From an uncultured Methanobrevibacter sp. (lineage in GTDB: Archaea; Methanobacteriota; Methanobacteria; Methanobacteriales; Methanobacteriaceae), in NCBI RefSeq assembly GCF_900316895.1, contig NZ_ONER01000042.1, positions 1 through 22,289 of the forward strand: 22,289 nt of DNA. The letters are read 5' to 3'. A model generated the notes under the pieces. It was not told the origin of the DNA and searched no databases. It worked only from the letters and a program-made list of their open reading frames with translations. The number at the start of each line of letters is the position of its first letter. Positions within the stretch are counted from its first letter, which is position 1. The translations under genes were made by a program, and so were the position numbers. Below, piece after piece: positions 1 to 5,647 of this stretch.

Positions 1-59
1 CAATTAATATTCTAAACCGCTGGTTCAACGGAGATAGCCTGAAAAAATACTTAAATTAA
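1..59 (+). CDS. 3' end of a CDS, possibly TnpB of an IS200/IS605 element (5' end outside window)
   Basis: An open frame entering from the left edge gives 18 residues, ending in WFNGDSLKKYLN followed by TAA at 57-59. The fragment is too short to identify from its own sequence. I suggest the C-terminus of a TnpB-type nuclease/transposase only because the DNA about 30 bases downstream (89-119) looks like the right end of an IS200/IS605 element, where tnpB normally stops just before the terminal hairpin. It could equally be an unrelated gene. Sequence to the left would settle this. Confidence 0.35.
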   Translation, partial: INILNRWFNGDSLKKYLN

Positions 60-119
60 CCATTATTAAGTGAAAAAAATTCAGGAATCCCCACCCTCTA
101 TAGGATGGGGTGGTTCAAT
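60..119 (+). mobile_element. Probable right end of an IS200/IS605 (TnpB-type) element with terminal hairpin
   Basis: A strong imperfect hairpin occupies 89-110: CCCCACCCT (89-97), loop CTAT, AGGATGGGG (102-110), with one C-A mismatch. It is preceded by GGAAT and followed by GGTTCAAT (112-119). A GAATCCCC-stem-loop-GGGG-GGTTCAA layout is typical of right ends of archaeal and bacterial tnpB elements, where it forms the 3' part of the omega RNA scaffold. A second inverted repeat, CCTGAA (38-43) and TTCAGG (80-85), lies just inside. If this reading is right, the element border is near 118 and the bases after it are target DNA. The left end and most of the element lie outside the window, so family assignment rests on this one end. 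Confidence 0.5.
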
Positions 120-148
120 AAGTAATTCTACTAACATCTCACCGCACC

Positions 149-167
149 ACATAACCAGTGGTTATGT
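149..167. repeat. 19-bp perfect palindrome centred on 158
   Basis: ACATAACCA-G-TGGTTATGT is a perfect 9+1+9 inverted repeat, and one mismatch further out C147 again pairs with G169. On the minus strand it starts about 30 bases downstream of the TATA-like box at 195-202, so it would form a hairpin at the very start of that transcript. It could also be a DNA operator. It is not followed by a T-run on either strand, so a simple terminator is unlikely. Confidence 0.6.
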
Positions 168-194
168 TGGCAATACTATTTTTGTCGGTTGGAG

Positions 195-219
195 TATTTA
201 AAGTTTAGGTAAACCTAAA
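195..219 (-). promoter_or_regulatory. Promoter with DtxR-like operator, reading leftwards into the IS element
   Basis: The operator TTTAGGTAAACCTAAA (204-219) is a perfect 7+2+7 palindrome. Its half-site resembles the TTAGGT half of DtxR/IdeR operators. One base away on the minus strand is a TATA-like box, TTTAAATA (195-202). The same operator-then-TATA arrangement occurs before the dtxR-like gene in this window (13943-13968), which supports a real site and fixes the direction as minus. Transcription from here would run toward position 1. Only a very short frame (137 to 81, minus) follows before the element, so the natural target gene seems to have been separated by the insertion or lies beyond the left edge. 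Confidence 0.6.
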
Positions 220-251
220 TAAATTTTAAAATTAAAAAAATAGAGGAATAA

Positions 252-1673
252 TTAAATTCCTTTCTTTTCAAATTCATCATTTAAGAATGCTTTAATATTA
301 TCCCTAGCCATTTCAACCATTTCCGGTGCAGGACCACCCGGAACAGATCTGATTCTGACATTTTCAGCAGGATTTAAAGCATTTTGAATTAAATCATCTG
401 ACAAATTCAATTCATCAAATCCTAAGTCAACTGCAATATCATCAATGAATGAGGAAGTGATGTCCTCTTCAGCCATGTCATTTGCGGTGGCTTCATTAAC
501 GATTCTTCCAACAATCTTATGAGCTGTTCTGAAAGGTATTTCCTTTTCACGAACCATGATGTCTGCAAGGTCTGTTGCAGTTGCAAAGTTTTTACCTGCA
601 AGCTCAGCACATCTGTCGATTTTGAATTCAACGGAAAGCAACATTTTGGTTACAATGGACAATGTATCCTGAGTTACTTTAATTGAATTCCATAAATGAG
701 GAGTGATTTCCTGCAAATCCCTGTTATATGTATAAGGAATGGCTTTAAGGATTGTTAAAATTGTTACCAATTCACCATTGACAATTGTACATTTTCCCCT
801 TGCAAGTTCTGCAACATCAGGATTTTTCTTTTGAGGCATAATAGAAGAAGTTGATGAATATTCATCAGCCATTTCAATAACTCCGAATTCATAGGTACTC
901 CATAAAACAAGCTCTTCACAGATTTTGGACAAGGTGGTACAAAGTGAAACCATGTCAAATACCGCTTCGGCAATAAAGTCCCTTGCTGAAACTCCATCCA
1001 TTGAATTTTCCAGATATGCATCAAAACCAAGTAAATCAGTGGTCAATTGCCTGTTGATTGGAAAACTGGTAGTTGCCATTGCAGCTGAACCTAACGGGTT
1101 TAGATTAACACGCTTATAAGTATCCTCAAAACGTTCATAATCCCTTTTTAAGGCCTGCACATGAGCCATCAAATGATGTGCAATGGTAATCGGTTGAGCA
1201 TGCTGCAAGTGAGTAAAACCAATGAATACATCTTCCAAATGCTCTCCAGCCATTTCATTTATGCCTTCAATGAATTCTAAAATGCCGACCTGGAGTTCAG
1301 TAATCTTTTGCCTTAAAACCAGTCTAACGTCACATGCAACCTGATCGTTACGTGATTTGGCAGTGTGCATAAAACCCGCTTCAGGGCCGATTTTAGAGGT
1401 TACATAATTTTCAATAGCCATGTGAACGTCTTCGACTGAAGGGTCAAATACCAATGCTTCGTAGCCTTCCTCTTTAAGGCTGTCCAGAGCGCATAAAATA
1501 TTATCAGCAATTTCTTCGTCAATGATTCCTTCATGTTTTAACATTGAAGTATGCGCAAAATTAGTTTTGATATCTGCTTCAAAAAGAAGTTTATCTGCTT
1601 CAAGTGATGAAGTGTAAATAGCTGCTTCATCAGTCATTCCAGTTTTAAAACGACCGTTTCTAATATTATCCAA
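252..1673 (-). CDS. argH: Argininosuccinate lyase
   Basis: Cytoplasmic enzyme that splits argininosuccinate into arginine and fumarate, the last step of arginine biosynthesis. The 473-residue protein has normal length for the fumarase/aspartase superfamily. It shows the three conserved blocks: TAKSRNDQVA (about 104-113), THLQHAQP (154-161, with the conserved His) and the signature loop SSIMPQKKNPD (276-286) carrying the catalytic Ser. The start is TTG at 1671-1673. An upstream GGGAT about five bases away acts as ribosome binding site, and no ATG gives the full N-terminus. It lies 69 bases after rps27ae with a T-rich spacer between them that could be a weak terminator. It is the only amino-acid biosynthesis gene attached to this translation cluster and may be read through from it or have its own weak promoter. 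Confidence 0.96.
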   Translation of the reverse strand: MDNIRNGRFKTGMTDEAAIYTSSLEADKLLFEADIKTNFAHTSMLKHEGIIDEEIADNILCALDSLKEEGYEALVFDPSVEDVHMAIENYVTSKIGPEAGFMHTAKSRNDQVACDVRLVLRQKITELQVGILEFIEGINEMAGEHLEDVFIGFTHLQHAQPITIAHHLMAHVQALKRDYERFEDTYKRVNLNPLGSAAMATTSFPINRQLTTDLLGFDAYLENSMDGVSARDFIAEAVFDMVSLCTTLSKICEELVLWSTYEFGVIEMADEYSSTSSIMPQKKNPDVAELARGKCTIVNGELVTILTILKAIPYTYNRDLQEITPHLWNSIKVTQDTLSIVTKMLLSVEFKIDRCAELAGKNFATATDLADIMVREKEIPFRTAHKIVGRIVNEATANDMAEEDITSSFIDDIAVDLGFDELNLSDDLIQNALNPAENVRIRSVPGGPAPEMVEMARDNIKAFLNDEFEKKGI

Positions 1674-1742
1674 AAAAATCCCTTCTGAAAAATAATTGAA
1701 AATAAAATAAATAAAAAAAGAAATAAAAAGATTTGAAAAAAT

Positions 1743-1895
1743 CTATTTTTTCATTTCGGTGTATCCGCATTTACCACAAGCGACTCTGTCACCGTGGTCA
1801 GCCATGAATACGCCTTCACCACAACGAGGACAAATTTGGTTTTTTCTAACGATTTTGTCTCCGTCTACTTCATATAAATCAGATTTTCTTACCAT
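1743..1895 (-). CDS. rps27ae: 30S ribosomal protein S27ae (eS31)
   Basis: A 50-residue zinc-ribbon ribosomal protein of the small subunit, the archaeal counterpart of the C-terminal part of eukaryotic ubiquitin-S27a, here without a ubiquitin-like part as is normal in archaea. The translation begins MVRKSDLYEVDGDKI and contains two CxxC pairs (CPRCGDG-type knuckle near residues 22-25 and CGKCGY near 39-42) that bind zinc, ending in EMKK. The start ATG (1893-1895) follows AGGTGAT with a short spacer. That ribosome binding site directly abuts the stop codon of rps24e, so the two are translationally linked. The rps24e-rps27ae pair is a widely conserved archaeal arrangement. Confidence 0.95.
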   Translation of the reverse strand: MVRKSDLYEVDGDKIVRKNQICPRCGEGVFMADHGDRVACGKCGYTEMKK

Positions 1896-1904
1896 TTAAA
1901 TCAC

Positions 1905-2225
1905 CTATTCTTCTGCTTCTGCTTCTTCTTCAGCAGGTTCTTCTTCAGGTTCTGCATTTTTAGCAATTACATGTTCAGTTTCAATGTAAGTTAAATCATC
2001 TACAGTGTCGTAGACTTTAGCATAACCTAATGCTTTAGGTTCACCGTAGTGTGGTTGTACATTGTCAACAACGATTAATTCTTTTTTAGTGTTTAATAAA
2101 GCAACTAATTTAGATTTGATATCTAATACTTTAGGAGTTGCTTCTCCATCGTAATCAACATAAAATTTAATTTCCTTTCTGTTAAATAATTTATTTTCTT
2201 TTTCTTCAATAAATTCAATTTCCAT
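1905..2225 (-). CDS. rps24e: 30S ribosomal protein S24e
   Basis: Small-subunit ribosomal protein shared by archaea and eukaryotes. The 106-residue protein has the family pattern: N-terminal EIEFIEEKENKLFNRKEIKF, then the VDYDGEATPKVLDIKSKL block, and the HYGEPKALGYAKVYD motif near residues 59-73. The tail from about residue 92 is very acidic (EPEEEPAEEEAEAEE) and extends beyond the globular fold, a feature seen in some methanogen homologues. The ATG start follows GAGGT about six bases upstream. It lies between the dephospho-CoA kinase gene (18-base gap) and rps27ae (9-base gap), consistent with one transcript. Confidence 0.95.
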   Translation of the reverse strand: MEIEFIEEKENKLFNRKEIKFYVDYDGEATPKVLDIKSKLVALLNTKKELIVVDNVQPHYGEPKALGYAKVYDTVDDLTYIETEHVIAKNAEPEEEPAEEEAEAEE

Positions 2226-2243
2226 GATAAAACCTCATTTAAT

Positions 2244-2753
2244 TTATTCATTAATAAATCCGTCAATAAGCTTTTGAGCTTTATTTTTTAAATCACCAGC
2301 TTTTAAAAGCACCAATCCCTCATTAGGCTGACCATATAGAATGGTAGTTTCAGGATTTGCCATCAAGATGCAAGGAAGAACTGCAAGATCTTCTTCCCCC
2401 GCTACTTCAATTACATAACATTCGCCATTGTTAGATAATTCAAGAGCCTCGCCTATGGTTTCCCATAGATCATCAGTGAGGCATCCGGCAGGATTGTCAA
2501 CTTTTAGAATGTGATTTGCAAGTATAATTTCATGAGTATGATTTTTTCTTTGAATTAAATTATCAATTATACCAATATTAGGATATAATTTGTATTTGGT
2601 AAGATTGGCAAAAGTCGCATCACCAACAGAAATTAAAAACTCGGAAGACTTGATTTCATCAATTGCATCTTCAAAGTCAGGATATAATTTGCCTAAAGGC
2701 TTTTTGAGCTCAATAATTATATCTTTATTTAATTCTGTATCTAATCTTAACAC
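2244..2753 (-). CDS. GTP-dependent dephospho-CoA kinase (DUF359 family)
   Basis: Catalyses the last step of coenzyme A synthesis, phosphorylation of dephospho-CoA, in archaea that lack the bacterial CoaE enzyme. The DUF359 family was shown to do this with GTP in Thermococcus. The 169-residue protein carries the family signatures: KPLGKLYPD near 18-26, VGDATFANL near 43-51, GIIDNLIQRK near 61-70, VDNPAGCLTDDLW near 86-98, and GEEDLAVLPC near 119-128 with YGQPNEGLVLL near 140-150. The start is GTG at 2751-2753 behind GGGTG; no nearby ATG is in frame. It sits 10 bases after spt4 in the RNA polymerase/ribosomal block. That position is conserved in archaea, although it has no obvious link to transcription. 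Confidence 0.9.
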   Translation of the reverse strand: MLRLDTELNKDIIIELKKPLGKLYPDFEDAIDEIKSSEFLISVGDATFANLTKYKLYPNIGIIDNLIQRKNHTHEIILANHILKVDNPAGCLTDDLWETIGEALELSNNGECYVIEVAGEEDLAVLPCILMANPETTILYGQPNEGLVLLKAGDLKNKAQKLIDGFINE

Positions 2754-2763
2754 GAAAACACCC

Positions 2764-2940
2764 TTATCTTACTCTTAAACAATATTCGCCTGGAATTTCA
2801 ATATTTAATTCGCGAGCAATTTTAGAATCTTCAGGATCAGTTATAATCAAAAGACCGCTCCAGTTATCTGAAGTTGGGTTTCCACAACTAGGACAATGGT
2901 CTTTACTTGAAATCATTTTACAAACAGTACAAGCTTTCAT
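2764..2940 (-). CDS. spt4: Transcription elongation factor Spt4 (RNA polymerase subunit E'')
   Basis: A 58-residue zinc-binding protein that pairs with Spt5 and increases RNA polymerase processivity. The translation starts MKACTVCKMISS and contains CxxC (residues 4 and 7) and CPSCG (residues 16-20), followed by the conserved NWSGLLIITDPEDSKIA segment and a C-terminus ending GEYCLRVR. Its ATG overlaps the rpoE1 stop codon by one base (TAATG), a classic translational coupling. The neighbouring order rpoE1-spt4 is conserved across archaea. The length is normal for the family. Confidence 0.95.
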   Translation of the reverse strand: MKACTVCKMISSKDHCPSCGNPTSDNWSGLLIITDPEDSKIARELNIEIPGEYCLRVR

Positions 2941-3521
2941 TATTCACCCTTCTTACTTTTTTGTTTAGCTTCTTCAATCCATTCAAATTTACCTAAGTTG
3001 TTTTGTCTCATAGTAAGTGGAATTTTAGAATTTCTATGATTTTCCATACTGTTAGTGGATTCATCTTTAATAGAAACGCTAACCGCTCTAGCTCTTACTA
3101 AGTCACCAACACCTAAAGTCTTATTAGATTCTTTTGCTATTAAAGCTCCTCTTTTACCATCATGATTAATATAATCATCAGTGACTTGAGAAACATGAAT
3201 CAAACCATCCATAGCTCCAATTCTAACAAAAGCACCATAATCTGCAATATCAATTACTTCACCATTAAAGATCTCATGCTGTTCCGGTTTAAAGAAAATA
3301 GCATCAAAAACAACATTATGATATGAAGCTCCATCACCCATAATGAGTTTTCCTTCGCTAATATCATCTATTTCATTAACACAGATGAGTAAACCGAGTT
3401 TTTTGTCTAAACGACCTTCATAAGTTTCATTTAATGTTTTAATTGCAACTTCTTTGAGAGGCTCTTCAAATCTGTAAGGAGGTATCCTTACAATGTCTTT
3501 AATTTTTGTTTTATAATACAA
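2940..3521 (-). CDS. rpoE1: DNA-directed RNA polymerase subunit Rpo7 (E')
   Basis: Part of the Rpo4/Rpo7 stalk of archaeal RNA polymerase, which contacts nascent RNA and helps open complex formation. The 193-residue protein has the N-terminal tip domain (YYKTKIKDIVRIPP and the GRLDKKLGLLICV strand near 36-48). An S1/OB domain begins at GEVIDIADYGAFVR (87-100) and continues with IGAMDGLIHVSQV. The C-terminal SIPLTMRQNNLG-type stretch is also typical. The start is TTG at 3519-3521 with GAGGGAT upstream; the nearby ATG at that ribosome binding site is in another frame and ends at once. It is the first of the rpoE1-spt4 pair and lies 36 bases after the PIN-domain gene. Confidence 0.95.
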   Translation of the reverse strand: MYYKTKIKDIVRIPPYRFEEPLKEVAIKTLNETYEGRLDKKLGLLICVNEIDDISEGKLIMGDGASYHNVVFDAIFFKPEQHEIFNGEVIDIADYGAFVRIGAMDGLIHVSQVTDDYINHDGKRGALIAKESNKTLGVGDLVRARAVSVSIKDESTNSMENHRNSKIPLTMRQNNLGKFEWIEEAKQKSKKGE

Positions 3522-3557
3522 AATAATCCCTCATTTTTTTAATAAGTTTAATTAATA

Positions 3558-3953
3558 TTATATTTTACCCTCAACAGCAATATATTTTTTTTGCCTTAAA
3601 TATACAACTGTAATTCCTTTATCTTTTGCACGATTTTTTAATTCTATATCATTTGTAGCTAAAACTTCTGAAACTCTAAGTAACGCATCATCCACAGTTT
3701 CGTTTTCAAGTAATGAAATATCCTTTATTTCAACTTTTGAAGAATTAGCTAATTTCAAGGCCAAATTCGCATTTAACCTTACTTTACCTTTATTATTATT
3801 TTTTAAACCCTTCAATTCATTGATAACAAAGCTTGGAGTAGTTAATTTATAGGAAGGTAATTTATTTTCGAGTTCAGTGATTATATCCACATTGAACTGA
3901 AAAGGAACCATAAAAAAATTGGTATCAATCACAACTTCTTTAGAGTTCATCAT
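3558..3953 (-). CDS. PIN-domain protein (Fcf1/VapC-like putative RNase)
   Basis: A 131-residue single PIN domain. The first acidic residue of the active site is seen in VVIDTNFFMVP (residue 10 region). A conserved FVINELKGL segment supplies a second acidic residue near 45. Next come VDDALLRV (Asp near 88), VLATND (Asp near 101) and a final YLRQKKYIAVEG strand. Four acidic residues in this order fit a Mg-dependent nuclease. There is no antitoxin-like gene next to it, and the gene is locked in the order aIF2-gamma - PIN - rpoE1, so a housekeeping RNA-processing role (rRNA maturation like Fcf1/Utp24 relatives) is more likely than a toxin; this is inference. Two ATGs in a row are possible starts. 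The second (3948-3950) has better spacing from GAGGT, which lies just after the aIF2-gamma stop. Confidence 0.85.
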   Translation of the reverse strand: MMNSKEVVIDTNFFMVPFQFNVDIITELENKLPSYKLTTPSFVINELKGLKNNNKGKVRLNANLALKLANSSKVEIKDISLLENETVDDALLRVSEVLATNDIELKNRAKDKGITVVYLRQKKYIAVEGKI

Positions 3954-3959
3954 TTACCT

Positions 3960-5174
3960 CTACTTAATAATACCGTAACCAATCAATCTCCAACGAGCAC
4001 CGACTCTACGACTTAAAGCGACTCTATCACCAGGGCTTGCGCATACCGGCAATTTAAGAGTGACATCTACATCATTTTTCTTAGTTGAAGTGACAACACC
4101 AATAGTAGTTGTAGTACCACAATTAATCATTAATGGTTCTTTAATCTTAATTGGAGCAACTTCACGCTCTTCCTTAGTACCAACAACACGATCAAGTAAA
4201 TTGGCTTCCATTGAGAAAGCGTCCAATACATCAGGTAATGTGCCTTCTTCACCTGCGACGGTTCCTGATAATGAATCTGATTTAGTTAAGGATGGGTCCA
4301 ATTTGGTTGCAATACCGACAAGTCCTCCAGGACCGATTTCTTCAACTTGCTTACCGTTGGCTTCAAGACCAATAATCTCTGATTTCAGGGTAACCCTTTT
4401 ACCATTATTGGTAGGGCCTGGTCTGATTTCAATAGTATCGCCAAGTTTGAAAGTCCCTTGGACTAATGTACCACCGATAACTCCACCTTTTATTTTATCA
4501 GCACCGGAACCAGGTTTGTTGATATCAAATGATCTTGCAACATGCATTAATGCGGTATCATCAACATTCCTTTCAGGAGGTTGAATTTGCTTGAGCATGT
4601 TTTCGATTAAGATATCCATGTTAGCGCCTTGTTGAGCGGATACAGGTATTATTAAAGCATCCTCTGCACAGGTACCTTTAACAAATTCCTTAATTTCATT
4701 ATAACTTTCAATAGCTCTTTCTTTTGAAACAATATCAATTTTATTTTGAACTACAATAACATCCTTAACGCCGATTACATCAAGCGCCATGAGATGTTCT
4801 TTGGTTTGTGGTTGTGGACAAGACTCATTTGCAGCAATTACTAACACTGCACCATCCATAATTGCAGCACCAGATAACATAGTTGCCATAAGAGTTTCGT
4901 GACCTGGAGCATCAACAAAAGATACTTTTCTTATTAATTCAGTTTCACTCCCACAGATTTCACATTTATCAGAAGTAGTGTAACATTCAGGTTCATCGCA
5001 GTTAGGACATTTCTTAAATTCAATGTCTGCATAACCCAAACGAATAGAAATACCTCTTTTTGTTTCTTCACTGTGAGTATCAGTCCATACGCCTGATAAT
5101 GCCTTAGTAAGAGTAGTCTTACCATGGTCTACGTGACCAACTAAACCTATGTTAACATCTGACTGTACGTTCAC
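3960..5174 (-). CDS. eif2g: Translation initiation factor aIF2 subunit gamma
   Basis: GTPase subunit of aIF2 that carries initiator methionyl-tRNA to the small ribosomal subunit. The 404 residues match the family. The G1 loop is GHVDHGKT (13-20), G3 is DAPGH (88-92) and G4 is NKID (144-147). Between G1 and G3 is the zinc knuckle characteristic of the gamma subunit (C56, C59, C71, C74), which separates it from EF-Tu and SelB. The C-terminal beta domains include GGLVGIATKLDPSLTKSD and the closing RWRLIGYGIIK. The start is GTG at 5172-5174, with AAGGTGGT upstream. It follows rps6e after 51 bases that contain a small hairpin with a T-run. The next gene's ribosome binding site overlaps its stop codon. 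Confidence 0.97.
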   Translation of the reverse strand: MNVQSDVNIGLVGHVDHGKTTLTKALSGVWTDTHSEETKRGISIRLGYADIEFKKCPNCDEPECYTTSDKCEICGSETELIRKVSFVDAPGHETLMATMLSGAAIMDGAVLVIAANESCPQPQTKEHLMALDVIGVKDVIVVQNKIDIVSKERAIESYNEIKEFVKGTCAEDALIIPVSAQQGANMDILIENMLKQIQPPERNVDDTALMHVARSFDINKPGSGADKIKGGVIGGTLVQGTFKLGDTIEIRPGPTNNGKRVTLKSEIIGLEANGKQVEEIGPGGLVGIATKLDPSLTKSDSLSGTVAGEEGTLPDVLDAFSMEANLLDRVVGTKEEREVAPIKIKEPLMINCGTTTTIGVVTSTKKNDVDVTLKLPVCASPGDRVALSRRVGARWRLIGYGIIK

Positions 5175-5215
5175 AGATAACCACCTTTTTATTTTAAGTT
5201 AAAGTTTATGAGAAA

Positions 5216-5230
5216 AATAGTAAAACTATT
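5216..5230 (-). terminator. Small hairpin plus T-run at the end of rps6e
   Basis: Read on the minus strand, AATAGT-TTT-ACTATT forms a 6-bp stem with a 3-base loop that includes the rps6e stop codon and is directly followed by a run of T. It may attenuate transcription between rps6e and eif2g. The stem is AT-rich and weak, and archaeal termination depends mainly on the T-run, so the effect is uncertain. Confidence 0.3.
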
Positions 5231-5612
5231 CTTCCTCTTCTTCTTCACCAGCACCAAGAATATCAGCTATTGATTTGCTACCAGCTTCAGTAACTACAGT
5301 ATTTATTTGTACTATATCATCAGCAATAGTGTTTCCTCTAACGGTTTTTCTTCTTTTAACACCATCTGCTTTAGGATGATATCCAGTACCGCCAGTTAAT
5401 AAACTTTTTATTCTTCTAGTACCTGAAACATCTTTTTTCATGGTGAAACCGTTTTTATCACTACCACCGGTTATTTTTAAAGTGTAACCATCTAAACCAA
5501 CAATAGAACCATCAAATTCATCGCCGATGACTAAACCGTTAAGTGCTTTAGTATCTTCGACTTCCATTTGATAGGTTTCAGCTTTTTGAGACACAACAAT
5601 TTTGAATGCCAT
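5226..5612 (-). CDS. rps6e: 30S ribosomal protein S6e
   Basis: Small-subunit ribosomal protein common to archaea and eukaryotes. The 128-residue protein starts MAFKIVVSQKAETYQMEVED. It holds the family motifs LVIGDEFDGSIVGLDGYTLKITGGSDKNGFTMKKDV (about 27-62) and the basic GTRRIKSLLTGG...KRRKTVRGNTIADDIVQIN block (about 65-104). It ends with an acidic EEEEEE tail. The ATG start follows GGAGG six bases upstream. It lies 35 bases after infB and before eif2g; rps6e-eif2g adjacency is conserved in many archaea. The acidic tail parallels the one on S24e in the same cluster. Confidence 0.96.
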   Translation of the reverse strand: MAFKIVVSQKAETYQMEVEDTKALNGLVIGDEFDGSIVGLDGYTLKITGGSDKNGFTMKKDVSGTRRIKSLLTGGTGYHPKADGVKRRKTVRGNTIADDIVQINTVVTEAGSKSIADILGAGEEEEEE

Positions 5613-5647
5613 GGTATTCCTCCATAATTTTTATAATCATAAATTTA

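Noticed and set aside
81..137. An 18-codon minus-strand frame (MLVELLIEPP...) downstream of the DtxR-controlled promoter
   Set aside because: It runs straight into the IS hairpin and stops there. It may be the start of a disrupted gene, but the ribosome binding site is poorly spaced and the frame is too short to support as a CDS.
3558..3953. PIN-domain gene as the toxin of a VapBC pair
   Set aside because: There is no small antitoxin gene next to it; both neighbours are core information-processing genes with conserved order.
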